From: Gelidibacter gilvus
Lineage (GTDB): Bacteria > Bacteroidota > Bacteroidia > Flavobacteriales > Flavobacteriaceae
Assembly (NCBI RefSeq): GCF_004115975.1
Contig: NZ_SDDZ01000020.1
Location: forward strand, 1 to 58,869
Reading direction: 5' to 3'
Length of the DNA stretch: 58,869 nt
Shown: piece by piece, positions 33,686 through 42,794 of the stretch
How the letters are laid out: the number at the start of each line of letters is the position of its first letter
Position numbering within the stretch: position 1 is the stretch's first letter
Made by a program: the position numbers and the translations under genes
Notes under the pieces: generated by a model
The model's input: the letters and a program-made list of their open reading frames with translations, nothing else
Told to the model about the DNA's origin: nothing
The model's database searches: none

Positions 33686-34570
33686 ATGTCAAATATCAAA
33701 CTAATAATAGAGGAAAGAGCCGCCAACATCGGGAAGTTTATGGTTGGGCGGTTATTGCCGTTCCGACAAAAAAGAATGGTGGGACCATTTATTTATATAG
33801 ACCACATGGGGCCTGTTAAATTAAATGAACGAGAAAATTTTGACGTGCTCGCGCATCCACACATCGGACTTTCAACCCTAACTTTTTTATTTGAGGGTAG
33901 TATCATGCACCGAGACACGCTTGGTAATGCAGTGGAAATAAAGCCAGGGGCAGTCAATTGGATGACCGCAGGAAAAGGAATTGTTCACTCCGAACGCACT
34001 CCCGACTATTTGCGGGACTCGCCATTGTTTATGCACGGCTTGCAGATTTGGGTGGCTCTACCAAAAGAATTTGAGCTGATGGATCCGCAGTTTTCTCATA
34101 TTGAGGAGAGTGACATCCCAAGCTGGATGGAAGGAGATCTTCAGTTTAAACTGGTAGCAGGCGAAGCTTTTGGCAGGAAATCGCCAGTGCCAGTTTTTAG
34201 TAAACTGTTTATGCTCGAGATAAAAAGTAAAACACGACAAACCGTTAATATTGGTGATGAGCTTTTTGGCGAATCAGGTTTGTATATTCTTGATGGCGCC
34301 ATTGAAAGTGGCGGGAATGTTTATGAGCCAAAACAGTTGTTAGTGGCAAAAGACAGTACATTATGTGAATTTACAATTCAGGAAAACAGCACCATCTATA
34401 TTTTTGGTGGCGAGCCTTTTGCCGAAGAACGGTTTATTGACTGGAATTTTGTGTCCTCAAGCAAAGAACGCATTGAAGAAGCTAAGGAAAAATGGAAGAA
34501 TCAATCATTCCCTAAAATTGAAGGTGAAGAAGATGAGTATATTCCGTATCCAACATACAATAAAAAATAA
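33686..34570 (+). CDS. Pirin family protein
   Basis: It has 294 residues in two cupin folds. The N-terminal metal site is seen in HPHIGLSTLTFLFEGSIMHRD (His at about 57, 59 and 101-type position) and GIVHSERTP; the RLLPFRQKRMVGPFIYIDH opening is typical. Many pirins are Fe(II) proteins, and some act as quercetinases or affect transcription. The C-terminal cupin ends GGEPFAEERFIDWNFVSSS. Cytoplasmic. It follows the TRIC gene and precedes a membrane AraC-type regulator. Its exact activity is unknown. Confidence 0.93.
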   Translation: MSNIKLIIEERAANIGKFMVGRLLPFRQKRMVGPFIYIDHMGPVKLNERENFDVLAHPHIGLSTLTFLFEGSIMHRDTLGNAVEIKPGAVNWMTAGKGIVHSERTPDYLRDSPLFMHGLQIWVALPKEFELMDPQFSHIEESDIPSWMEGDLQFKLVAGEAFGRKSPVPVFSKLFMLEIKSKTRQTVNIGDELFGESGLYILDGAIESGGNVYEPKQLLVAKDSTLCEFTIQENSTIYIFGGEPFAEERFIDWNFVSSSKERIEEAKEKWKNQSFPKIEGEEDEYIPYPTYNKK

Positions 34571-34714
34571 ACTTATTATGGATTAAGCAGTTACCAGCTC
34601 AAAATATGCCACAACATTAAAAAATGTCTATAGAACTCTTGTGAATTTTTTTTGATCTAAATAAGGATTGGTTACGGGTTTCTAAATTAAACTTATCACA
34701 GCACTTGCAGGACG

Positions 34715-35836
34715 ATGAAATATATATTAGTTATAGCTTCTTTCAACGCATTTTTCTTTTTGTTGCTTCTCCTTCAGAAAAAGCCAAAATTACTGCATGA
34801 CCGCATCTTTAGTTTTTGGCTTTTGTATTTGGGTGGTATCACAGGGATTTACGCCTTTACGATGGAATCCTTTTTTCAAACCCCTCTTATGTCCAGCGGA
34901 ATCATCGCATTGTTTCTATTACATGGGCCTTTTTTATACTTGTATGTTTCTACCATTACTTTTAACCAGATTCAATTTAAAACCAAAAACCTCTGGCACT
35001 TTGTACCTTTTGCAGCATTTATTCTATACTTGCTGATTGCGTCAAGTTTTCCTAGTTATTCAGCGCGAATTAGAATTGACCATGTTACTGAAGGAACAAC
35101 CCAACCCCCTATCCTGTTTTTATTCTTTCTTGCTATTACCGCTCTTTCCGGACCAGTTTATTTTGTTCTGGCTCAAAAGCAGTTTCACAAGACGAAAAAA
35201 TCCATCCTAAATTTTTCCTCAAAGGACATCGAGTTGGATTGGTTGGGAAAATTGATTCCGGTATTTGGAATACTATGGACTGCTTTGATAGTGACCGCTA
35301 TTATTCATCATATTTTCCATGTGTTTTCCATGAGTTTTTGTATCAACGGTCTCATGTTGTCACTCTCGGCATTTATTATCTTGATTGGGTATTTCGGTCT
35401 CAAACAGATAGGCATTTTTATCAGCGACACCGACGAAGAACCCAACGAACCTCTTATCGAAACCCCTAATGCGACTTCTAAACTGGTAGATGTTGAACTG
35501 GAACAGTGTTTTTGTAAAATTGACGATTATTTTAAAGCAGAAAGACCTTACTTACAACCCGATCTCACCTTACCCAAACTTGCCGAAAGCCTTAATGTTC
35601 CCCATCATCACCTGTCTCAGGTCATCAATGACGTCTATGGTCAAAACTTCTTCGATTTCATTAATAAATATCGCGTTGAAGAGGTGAAAAACAAAATTGT
35701 AGATCCAAAATTTCACAACTATTCCTTACTCGGAATTGCTTTCGAAAGTGGGTTTAATTCTAAATCGGCCTTCAACCGCGTCTTTAAAAAGTTCACCAGA
35801 AAAACACCTAGTGAATTTCGAGATTCTCAAAAATAA
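34715..35836 (+). CDS. AraC family regulator with a seven-helix membrane domain
   Basis: It has 373 residues: seven hydrophobic segments over 1-240 (first MKYILVIASFNAFFFLLLLL), a short linker, and a C-terminal AraC DNA-binding domain (about 265-373) with two HTHs: LTLPKLAESLNVPHHHLSQVI and YSLLGIAFESGFNSKSAFNRVFKKFTRKTPSEF. Such regulators in Bacteroidota are thought to sense a signal in or at the membrane and bind DNA on the inner side. Targets are not known; neighbours on either side (pirin, the metal cassette) are candidates. A palindrome follows after its stop codon. Confidence 0.9.
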   Translation: MKYILVIASFNAFFFLLLLLQKKPKLLHDRIFSFWLLYLGGITGIYAFTMESFFQTPLMSSGIIALFLLHGPFLYLYVSTITFNQIQFKTKNLWHFVPFAAFILYLLIASSFPSYSARIRIDHVTEGTTQPPILFLFFLAITALSGPVYFVLAQKQFHKTKKSILNFSSKDIELDWLGKLIPVFGILWTALIVTAIIHHIFHVFSMSFCINGLMLSLSAFIILIGYFGLKQIGIFISDTDEEPNEPLIETPNATSKLVDVELEQCFCKIDDYFKAERPYLQPDLTLPKLAESLNVPHHHLSQVINDVYGQNFFDFINKYRVEEVKNKIVDPKFHNYSLLGIAFESGFNSKSAFNRVFKKFTRKTPSEFRDSQK

Positions 35837-35880
35837 ACCCAGAATCAGTCTTTCATCCTTCCTAAGATGACCTTTCTCAA

Positions 35881-35902
35881 GTCCTACTTTATAAAGTGGG
35901 AC
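35881..35902. promoter_or_regulatory. 22-bp near-perfect palindrome before the metal cassette
   Basis: GTCCTACTTT and ATAAAGTGGGAC form a 22-bp inverted repeat with one T/C-type mismatch and no loop. It lies 44 bases after the AraC-type gene and 136 bases before the DUF6448 gene. No T run follows, so an operator is more likely than a terminator. A possible -7 box TAGTTTTG (35966-35973) lies between it and the gene. Confidence 0.5.
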
Positions 35903-36017
35903 GTGTACTTCTATATAAACCAGTGCCAACTTATAAGATAGGTCGCACAGGTCTATAGCAATGCATAGTTTTGTTTATAGAAAATCAAAATAGATTATTA
36001 ATTCTAAAACAGATATT

Positions 36018-36635
36018 ATGAAAACTCAAGTAAAAACAACAAGCTCTTTAAATACAGAAAGAGGTTTCAAATTTAAAATGCGATCCATTCTTCTGGCATT
36101 CACATTTATGTTGGCCAGTATTTCAGGATTCGCACATTGCGACTCTTATGACGGGCCCGTTATAAAGGATGCATTAAAAGCATTGGATCAAAATAATGTG
36201 CAACTGGTCTTAAAGTGGATTGAACCTCAACAAGAAAAGGAAATCATTCCCTTGTTCGATAAAACCTACCGTTTAAAAAATGAAGACAAAGAAGTCTATA
36301 CCATCGTTGAGAAACATTTTTTGGAAACCCTCGTAAGATTACACAGAGAAATGGAAGGTGCATCTTTTACAGGTTTAAAGCCCGCCGGATCGATGACGCC
36401 TTTAGTGGAAATGGCCGATAATTCAATCGCAAATAATAATGTAGAGGATGTCATTAAAACCGTCACCAATCATTTGGAACAAGTGCTAAGAGAGCGTTAT
36501 TCCACCGTAGCAAAACTCAGTAAAACAAAGGATAATTCGGTTGAACAAGGCCGTGAGTATGTACATGCTTATGTGCAATACACACATACATTAGAAGCTT
36601 TAGAGCATATATTACATGGAGATATTTCCCACTAA
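36018..36635 (+). CDS. DUF6448 family exported protein
   Basis: It has 205 residues. A signal peptide follows a 25-residue N-terminal stretch (MRSILLAFTFMLASISGFAH); the internal Met-21 would give a more ordinary start. The mature protein starts HCDSYDGPVIKDALKALDQN, then VQLVLKWIEPQQEKEIIPLF, and has several His and Cys at its N-terminus and a histidine-rich end (YVHAYVQYTHTLEALEHILHGDISH). I match it to DUF6448 from memory. Periplasmic, function unknown. It comes 41 bases before the HMA gene and should form an operon with it and the P-type ATPase. Confidence 0.75.
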   Translation: MKTQVKTTSSLNTERGFKFKMRSILLAFTFMLASISGFAHCDSYDGPVIKDALKALDQNNVQLVLKWIEPQQEKEIIPLFDKTYRLKNEDKEVYTIVEKHFLETLVRLHREMEGASFTGLKPAGSMTPLVEMADNSIANNNVEDVIKTVTNHLEQVLRERYSTVAKLSKTKDNSVEQGREYVHAYVQYTHTLEALEHILHGDISH

Positions 36636-36676
36636 GGGTTGAAATAAAAAAATAATTAATTCTAAAAACGAGAAAA

Positions 36677-36907
36677 ATGAAAACTATAAAAGATATGAAA
36701 ACCGTAAGATTTCAATTGGAAACCCTAACCTGCCCTAGTTGTATTACTAGGATAGAAGGCGTTCTCAACAAAGAGCCAGGGGTAGAAAAATCAAAAGTGC
36801 TTTTTAATTCCAGCAAGGTGAAAATAGAATATGATGAAGAAAAAGTTTCTTCCGATCGCTTGGCCGAAGTGATAAAAAAAGTAGGCTTCCCGATAATAAC
36901 CTCTTAA
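36677..36907 (+). CDS. Heavy-metal-associated domain protein (small metallochaperone)
   Basis: It has 76 residues, one HMA domain. The metal site is LTCPSCITRIEGVLNKEPGV (about 16-35) with a CxxC pair; the rest (VLFNSSKVKIEYDEEKVSSD, VIKKVGF) completes the ferredoxin-like fold. The usual motif is M/LxCxxC, kept here. It could hand Cu(I), Zn(II) or Cd(II) to the ATPase, whose gene starts 18 bases later and lacks its own HMA domain. Thus the chaperone part of a P1B pump stands as a separate gene. Confidence 0.92.
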   Translation: MKTIKDMKTVRFQLETLTCPSCITRIEGVLNKEPGVEKSKVLFNSSKVKIEYDEEKVSSDRLAEVIKKVGFPIITS

Positions 36908-36925
36908 TAAATGGTATAGAAGATT

Positions 36926-38845
36926 ATGAAAGCTAAACAAGTAAATAGAATAATGTATGCAGCAGGAATATTGCTTCTTGCTGCATTAGCAACCTATGTG
37001 TTCAAATGGAACAGCCTACTGTTGGATGCCCTTTTAATTACAGCTTCCATAGTCGCCGGAGTTCCAACGTTTATAAAAGCTTGGAAAGCGTCACGACTAA
37101 AAATGTTCAGTATCGAACTTTTGGTGACCATAGCAGTTATTGGTGCGTTGATTATTGGAGAATATGTAGAATCCGCAGCGGTGACTTTCCTGTTCCTTTT
37201 TGGGGCTTTCTTGGAAGGGCGATCTTTGGAAAAAGCGCGTGCATCACTTAAATCCTTGATGGAAATGGCGCCGTTGGAAGCGACGGTAGTCCGCAACGGA
37301 TTGCGCTCCCTTATAATGGCCGACGAGGTTGTTGAAAATGATTTGGTCCTCATACAGACAGGAGAAAAAATTCCAATTGATGGCTGGGTGATTTCAGGAA
37401 GCGCCTCTGTGAACGAAGCAGCAATTACCGGCGAATCCATTCCCATAAGTAAAGTTATGGATGATCAAGTATTCAGCGGGAGCATCTTGGACAGCGGCTA
37501 TCTTGAAGTGATAGCCGAACATGTTGGAGAGGATACTACATTTGCCAAAATCATCGAATTGGTGGAAGAGGCACAGGAAGGAAAAGCAAAGACCCAACGT
37601 TTTTTGGAGAAGTTTGCCACCATTTATACGCCCGGAATTATGGTTCTTTCTGTTTTAGTCTGGATGATTACACAGGATGTCCATTTAGCGCTGACCTTTC
37701 TAGTCATCGCTTGCCCTGGAGCATTGGTGATTTCCGCACCGGTTTCTATTGTTGCTGGAATTGGGAATGCCGCCCGTAATGGGATTTTGATCAAAGGCGG
37801 AGAGGTCATGGAGAATCTGGCAAAACTGAATGCTTTTGTATTTGACAAAACGGGAACATTAACCAAAGGCAAACCTGAAGTTACTGCCATAAAAGGATTT
37901 GGTATTCCTGAAGAAGATTTACTCCTCATGGCCGCCGAAGCAGAAGTGATCTCAGAACATCACTTGGGCAGAGCCATTGTAAAAGAAGCAGAAAGAAATG
38001 GATTAAAACTTCTGAATAAACCTACAGAAGTGAATGTGCTTAAAGGCCGTGGAATTGAAGTCAACTTAAATGGAAAAGCCCTCTATATCGGCAATCGAAA
38101 AGGACTTTCAGGAAATGGAATTCATATCGAAACTGAAGTGGAATCCTATGCCTTGCAACAAGAGAAAGCCGGAAATACTGCCGTCTTTATTGCCGATGAT
38201 CAAAAGGTTTTGGGAATTATCTCGATCGCTGATGCCATTAGGGAAAAAGCTAAGGAGACCATCGATAATCTTAGGGCATCGGGCATTAAACACTTGGTAA
38301 TGCTTACTGGCGACAATAAACATACTGCCAGTATTGTGGGCGAGCAACTGGGACTGGATCGCATATATGCTGAACTGCTTCCCGAGGATAAGGCACTAAA
38401 AGTTAAATCATGTATGGGGAAAGGTATAAAACTCGCCATGCTTGGCGATGGTGTAAACGATGCCCCTGCCATAGCTTCCGCAGATGTGGGAATCGCAATG
38501 GGCGTTGCAGGAACCGATATCGCCATGGAAACGGCAGATGTGGTTTTGATGGCCGATAATCTCGATAAATTGACCCATGCGCTCAAGCTTTCCAAAGCCA
38601 CTGTTCGAAATATGAAACAAAACATGTTTATTGCAGTTGGAACAGTTGCCCTGCTATTGGCAGGAGTTCTGACAAAAAACGTGAACCTAGCCTCAGGAAT
38701 GCTGATTCACGAATTGAGTGTGCTTTTGGTAATTCTTAATGCTATCCGTTTAGTTCGTTTTAAACCTTCCAGTCGCTTTAAGCGTTCGGCTCCTCCCAAA
38801 GAAGAGTATGCTTTCGAGACAATAAAAGCTGCTCAGGAATGTTAA
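36926..38845 (+). CDS. P1B-type heavy-metal ATPase with CPG motif
   Basis: It has 639 residues with no N-terminal HMA domain. Eight membrane segments fit the P1B layout. Motifs: TGES in AITGESIPIS (about 165), the metal site in LVIACPGALVISAPVSIVAG (about 258-277; CPG where most have CPC), DKTGTLTKG (about 306-314), SEHHLGRAI (most have SEHP), MLTGDNK and GDGVNDAPAIASADVG. The substrate cannot be told: CPC pumps take Cu, Zn, Cd, and CPG forms are a lesser-studied branch. It exports or imports metal at the inner membrane. A terminator follows. Confidence 0.93.
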   Translation: MKAKQVNRIMYAAGILLLAALATYVFKWNSLLLDALLITASIVAGVPTFIKAWKASRLKMFSIELLVTIAVIGALIIGEYVESAAVTFLFLFGAFLEGRSLEKARASLKSLMEMAPLEATVVRNGLRSLIMADEVVENDLVLIQTGEKIPIDGWVISGSASVNEAAITGESIPISKVMDDQVFSGSILDSGYLEVIAEHVGEDTTFAKIIELVEEAQEGKAKTQRFLEKFATIYTPGIMVLSVLVWMITQDVHLALTFLVIACPGALVISAPVSIVAGIGNAARNGILIKGGEVMENLAKLNAFVFDKTGTLTKGKPEVTAIKGFGIPEEDLLLMAAEAEVISEHHLGRAIVKEAERNGLKLLNKPTEVNVLKGRGIEVNLNGKALYIGNRKGLSGNGIHIETEVESYALQQEKAGNTAVFIADDQKVLGIISIADAIREKAKETIDNLRASGIKHLVMLTGDNKHTASIVGEQLGLDRIYAELLPEDKALKVKSCMGKGIKLAMLGDGVNDAPAIASADVGIAMGVAGTDIAMETADVVLMADNLDKLTHALKLSKATVRNMKQNMFIAVGTVALLLAGVLTKNVNLASGMLIHELSVLLVILNAIRLVRFKPSSRFKRSAPPKEEYAFETIKAAQEC

Positions 38846-38859
38846 GCTAATGTCAAAAG

Positions 38860-38894
38860 TGCCTAGTTCATAATGCATGAAATAGGCAGTTTTT
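38860..38894 (+). terminator. Terminator after the P-type ATPase
   Basis: TGCCTAGTTCAT (38860-38871) pairs with ATGAAATAGGCA (38877-38888) with one mismatch, followed by GTTTTT. Confidence 0.8.
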
Positions 38895-39015
38895 ATATGA
38901 TATCCAAACGCTCATTAAGAACGCTATCCCAAGAATTTAATTCTTAAGCCCTGTTATAGCCTTATTTTTTAATAATTCTGCTATTCCCCACCCAAAATTT
39001 AAAAACTTTATGCTG

Positions 39016-39043
39016 TTGCTAAAAAGCCTTGTGGTTATCTTTG
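39016..39043 (+). promoter_or_regulatory. Promoter of the dioxygenase-esterase-cupin operon
   Basis: TTG (39016-39018), 17 bases and TATCTTTG (39036-39043) fit the Bacteroidota consensus. The start codon is 109 bases downstream, leaving a leader of about 100 bases with no recognised structure. Confidence 0.6.
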
Positions 39044-39151
39044 TAAATACATCCTTTTAAAAAATAAATGATGAGGAATTTAAATTGGTTGGCACCAAAC
39101 GCATAAGTTACTCTGAGTTTCATTTTGTAAAGAAAATTAAATTTCAAAATT

Positions 39152-40087
39152 ATGAACGACATATTAGGACTACACCACATTACCGCCATTGCTGGCGATG
39201 CCCAACGCAATTACGACTTTTACACAAAAACCCTTGGATTTCGGTTGGTCAAAAGGACCGTCAATTTTGACGATCCCCAGACCTATCATTTCTACTTTGG
39301 AGACGAAGTAGGCAATCCTGGCACCATTCTAACATTTTTCCCTTGGGCAAATGTTAGGCAAGGACACAACGGCGCTGGGATGGCTACAGAAATAGGCTAT
39401 TCCGTACCAAAAGGAAGCCTGGATTTTTGGAAAGCCCGTTTTGAAAATCTTAAAATTCATCACGAAGATATCAGTGAACGGTTTGGAGAAAAACACCTGA
39501 CTTTTCAAGATCCAGACGGTTTATGGCTCAATTTGATTGAAGCGAAACACATCGATGATCGAAAAGGTTATGAAACCTCTGACATTAAATCTGATGTGGC
39601 CATCAAAGGATTTCATACCGTGACCTTGACTTTAAATAATAGCACCGCAACTGCCGCTATCCTGACCGAAGTTTTCGGCTATAAAAAAATAGCAAACGAA
39701 GGCAATTTAACCCGCTATCAAACCGATGCTGTAGAAAATGCAGCTTTGGTGGATCTATTGGAAATGTCACAAGCCCAGAGAGGCTTAAATGCTGGCGGCA
39801 CCAATCATCATGTGGCTTTTCGGGTAAAAGATGAAGACACATTGATGGCCATTAGAGAGAAAATTGTCGCAAGAGGATTGAACATCACCGAGAAAATAAA
39901 CAGAGACTATTTCTTTTCACTCTATTTCCGTGAACCGGGAGGTGTCCTTTTTGAAATTGCGACGGACAATCCTGGATTTGCAACAGATGAAACGGTAGAG
40001 AATCTAGGAAGTTCGCTTCAATTACCCGATCAATATAAAACGATGCGGGATAAAATTGAAAAGGCACTTCCAAAACTTACCATTTAA
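39152..40087 (+). CDS. Ring-cleaving dioxygenase (VOC/glyoxalase fold, MhqA/MhqO-like)
   Basis: It has 311 residues in two VOC modules. The N-terminal one begins LGLHHITAIAGDAQRNYDFY (metal His in HHITA), and the second starts GFHTVTLTLNNSTATAAIL with its metal Glu in GGVLFEIATDNPGF. The layout matches MhqA/MhqO, extradiol-type enzymes that open quinol rings in the Bacillus response to quinones. Here the substrate is inferred from that family. The esterase gene follows 11 bases later and the cupin gene 21 bases after that, making a three-gene unit. Confidence 0.9.
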   Translation: MNDILGLHHITAIAGDAQRNYDFYTKTLGFRLVKRTVNFDDPQTYHFYFGDEVGNPGTILTFFPWANVRQGHNGAGMATEIGYSVPKGSLDFWKARFENLKIHHEDISERFGEKHLTFQDPDGLWLNLIEAKHIDDRKGYETSDIKSDVAIKGFHTVTLTLNNSTATAAILTEVFGYKKIANEGNLTRYQTDAVENAALVDLLEMSQAQRGLNAGGTNHHVAFRVKDEDTLMAIREKIVARGLNITEKINRDYFFSLYFREPGGVLFEIATDNPGFATDETVENLGSSLQLPDQYKTMRDKIEKALPKLTI

Positions 40088-40098
40088 TAAGAAAACGT

Positions 40099-40716
40099 AT
40101 GCACAAGAAAAATATACAAACGGCGGGCAAATCTTTAAAAGAAGCCAAAAAAGCTTTAATTATGATCCACGGTCGTGGCGCAGATGCCCGTGATATCTTG
40201 GGTCTTGCTTCTCATTTTAAAGTGGCAGAATATGCGCTACTTGCCCCTGAGGCCACAAATAATACTTGGTATCCCTATTCATTTCTGGCCAAACCTGAGG
40301 AAAACGAGCCCTGGCTTTCTTCTGCTCTTGGCTTACTGAAGGACATGGTAGATGATATCATTGAACAAGGAATCCCTGCCGGAAACATTTACTTCTTGGG
40401 CTTTTCGCAGGGTGCCTGTTTGACCTTGGAATTTGTGACACGCCATGCCCAGAAATTTGGCGGAGTTGCAGCATTTACCGGCGGATTGATAGGCGATAAA
40501 ATAAACCTGGAAAATTACTCTGGCGACTTTAACGGAACCCCGATTTTTATCGGAACCGGGAATCCAGATCCGCATGTACCAATAGAACGCGTCCACGATA
40601 GTGTTCATATCTTGACAGAAATGAATGCCAAAGTTTACCTACAGGTGCATGAAGGCCGTCCACATACCATCTCTCCAGATGAAGTGGAAGAAGCCAATCG
40701 CGTGATTTTTAAATAA
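40099..40716 (+). CDS. Phospholipase/carboxylesterase family hydrolase (MhqD-like)
   Basis: It has 205 residues, an alpha/beta hydrolase. The oxyanion loop is IMIHGRGADARDILGLA (about 21-37), the nucleophile Ser is in FLGFSQGACLTLEFV (about 102-116), the Asp in GTGNPDPHVPIERV and the His in VHEGRPHTISPDEV. In Bacillus MhqD is made with MhqO in answer to quinones; the same pairing here (11-base gap) supports that reading. Cytoplasmic. True substrate unknown. Confidence 0.92.
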   Translation: MHKKNIQTAGKSLKEAKKALIMIHGRGADARDILGLASHFKVAEYALLAPEATNNTWYPYSFLAKPEENEPWLSSALGLLKDMVDDIIEQGIPAGNIYFLGFSQGACLTLEFVTRHAQKFGGVAAFTGGLIGDKINLENYSGDFNGTPIFIGTGNPDPHVPIERVHDSVHILTEMNAKVYLQVHEGRPHTISPDEVEEANRVIFK

Positions 40717-40737
40717 GGTCAATAGCCATTTAAAACC

Positions 40738-41088
40738 ATGATAAGAATTACCAGAGTTTATAGCGATAAAAGCGGAGAGAGTCACTTTGAGGATATTGAC
40801 ATGCCATTAAAGAATGATGGTGAAATCGGTTTTCTCTCTGATAAAATTCCAACTAAAGACATCATCTTTAGGACCGTAAAACCTGACTATGATTACGATT
40901 TCCACAATGCGCCACAAAAGCAATACATCATATTGCTGGATGGCGAAATTGAGATTGAAACGTCATTAGGCGAAAAAAGAACGTTCAAAGGCGGTGACAT
41001 CTTGTTAATGGAAGATACCGAAGGTAAAGGCCATAAAACAAGAAACCTCCAGAATATTGAAAGAAGATCCATTTTTATAACGCTTTAA
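40738..41088 (+). CDS. Small cupin protein
   Basis: It has 116 residues of single cupin fold. The two cupin motifs are weak: FHNAPQKQYIILLDGEIEIE (about 56-75) holds one His and then Gln, and GGDILLMEDTEGKGHKTRNL (about 84-103) has His. It may bind metal in an unusual way or not at all. It starts 21 bases after the esterase gene and closes the three-gene operon. No function can be assigned; in such operons cupins may isomerise or decarboxylate ring-cleavage products. Confidence 0.8.
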   Translation: MIRITRVYSDKSGESHFEDIDMPLKNDGEIGFLSDKIPTKDIIFRTVKPDYDYDFHNAPQKQYIILLDGEIEIETSLGEKRTFKGGDILLMEDTEGKGHKTRNLQNIERRSIFITL

Positions 41089-41125
41089 AACGGCAGTTAG
41101 CTATTCCCAATTCACTCTATATTCA

Positions 41126-41165
41126 AAGCTGTGAGGATGAATCTCAATTCCTCACAGCTTATATA
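41126..41165 (+). terminator. Probable terminator after the cupin gene
   Basis: AAGCTGTGAGGA (41126-41137) and TCCTCACAGCTT (41149-41160) pair perfectly over 12 bp with an 11-base loop. The following sequence is AT-rich rather than a T run, so the strength as a terminator is uncertain. Confidence 0.6.
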
Positions 41166-41500
41166 TCCCCACTACTACTTAGTTTTTAGAAATCTAGTGA
41201 TGGCGTTTTTATCTCTCCTACTTTTTTTCTGAGCGACCTACTTTACCTCAATTCTGGCGCGATCCATAACCATTTGATTGGAGTTTCCAAAATCTTGGGT
41301 ATTCCTTATTTATTTTTAGTGTTGTATAGCACCACCCACGTTCTTTCAATAATTGCCGTTTTACTGACCTAGATCATTTTAAGATTGAAATTATAGCTGT
41401 AAATTATCGATAGCTATCTGAAGTTTCATAATTGAACCTAATCTTGGGTTAACAATTCAGATAATCACAAAAAACAGTAACATCATAAAATTTAAATAAC
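41166..41500. other. Gap before the cytosine deaminase gene
   Basis: No gene is seen. A palindrome-like site TGACCTAGATCA (41365-41376) with one mismatch to the site before the SDR gene lies 124 bases before the start codon; no matching TAnnTTTG box was found at the expected spacing. Confidence 0.45.
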
Positions 41501-42748
41501 ATGAAAAAAAAGTTTTTTAATGCGAAAATCTATCGCAACGAGAAAGCAACCGAAATGATTGTTGAAAATGGGAAAATCACCCAAATCGGAACCAATTTAC
41601 CAAAATGTGATGAGGAGATTGACCTTGGTGGCAAGCTCGTCTTACCGCCTTATGTAGATCCGCATTTGCATTTGGATTATGTCTATACCTTATCTGAACT
41701 TGGACAGGCCGGAGCTGGTTCAGGAACCTTGTTTGAAGCGATTGAATTATGGCCAAAATTCAAAGAAACGCTCACTGTAGAAAGTGTGAAAAGATTGGCA
41801 ATGAAGGGCATTAAAGATGAAGTTTCCCAAGGCGTACAACACATCCGAACCCATATTGATGTTACAGATCCGAATTTTACCGCATTGAAAGCGATGTTGG
41901 AAATGAAGGAAGAGTTAAAAGACATAGTTGATATTCAAATTGTTGCCTTTCCGCAAGAAGGCATGTACATGTATAAGGGCGGACTTGAGTTAGTGGAGGA
42001 AGCGCTTAAAATGGGAGCTGATGTTGTGGGAGGCATTCCACATTACGAACCTGCGCGAGAATTTGGAGACAAATCTGTTCACGATATCGTTCGTCTTGCT
42101 TTGAAATACGACAAAATGATTGATGTGCATTGTGATGAAACCGATGACACCCATTCGCGTTTTGTAGAGTTATTAAATGCGCTGGTCCTTATGGAAGATT
42201 ATGGTACCAGAACCACGGCAAGTCATACGTGTTCGTTTGGTTCAGCTGATAATTCCTATGCATTTAGAATGATGGATTTATTCCAAAAAAGTAAGATGAA
42301 CTTCATTTCCTGTCCTACTGAAAATGCTTATCTTCAAGGTCGTCAGGACACCTATCCAAAACGTCGTGGATTGACTAGAGTGAAAGAATTTATAGAATCA
42401 GGAATTAATGTGGCTTTCGCACAAGATTCCATTAACGATCCATGGTATCCAATGGGTAATGGAAATATGATGAATATTCTGGATAACGGAATTCACTTGG
42501 CCCAAACGATGTCTCCAGAAGAAATAAAAACAGCTTTTGATTTGATTACCTATAACGGCGCTCGTTGTTTAAACATTCAAGACAGTTATGGCTTGGAAGT
42601 AGGCAAAGCAGCTAACTTTATTGTTCTTAATGAATCTACTGTTTATGAGGCGATTCGTAAAAGAGTAGACGTATTGGCATCGGTTAGAAATGGTGATTTC
42701 TTATTCCGTCGTAAGGAGATGGCTTATGATGTTCCATTGAGCTTTTAA
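41501..42748 (+). CDS. codA: Cytosine deaminase family amidohydrolase
   Basis: It has 415 residues. The metal-binding residues of the CodA type are all seen: the HxH in VDPHLHLDYVY (about 53-63), His and Glu in DVHCDETDD (about 207-215), SHTCSFG (about 242) and the Asp in AFAQDSINDPWYPMGNGNMM (about 306-325; E. coli reads GHDDVFDPWYPLG). It should turn cytosine, or a related pyrimidine or pterin, into the deaminated base in the cytoplasm. The MFS gene follows after a 136-base gap with an inverted repeat, and could import the substrate. Confidence 0.88.
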   Translation: MKKKFFNAKIYRNEKATEMIVENGKITQIGTNLPKCDEEIDLGGKLVLPPYVDPHLHLDYVYTLSELGQAGAGSGTLFEAIELWPKFKETLTVESVKRLAMKGIKDEVSQGVQHIRTHIDVTDPNFTALKAMLEMKEELKDIVDIQIVAFPQEGMYMYKGGLELVEEALKMGADVVGGIPHYEPAREFGDKSVHDIVRLALKYDKMIDVHCDETDDTHSRFVELLNALVLMEDYGTRTTASHTCSFGSADNSYAFRMMDLFQKSKMNFISCPTENAYLQGRQDTYPKRRGLTRVKEFIESGINVAFAQDSINDPWYPMGNGNMMNILDNGIHLAQTMSPEEIKTAFDLITYNGARCLNIQDSYGLEVGKAANFIVLNESTVYEAIRKRVDVLASVRNGDFLFRRKEMAYDVPLSF

Positions 42749-42794
42749 AGCTAATTTCACTGGTCATTAAAACAGCAAAAAATTAAAAAAGAAT

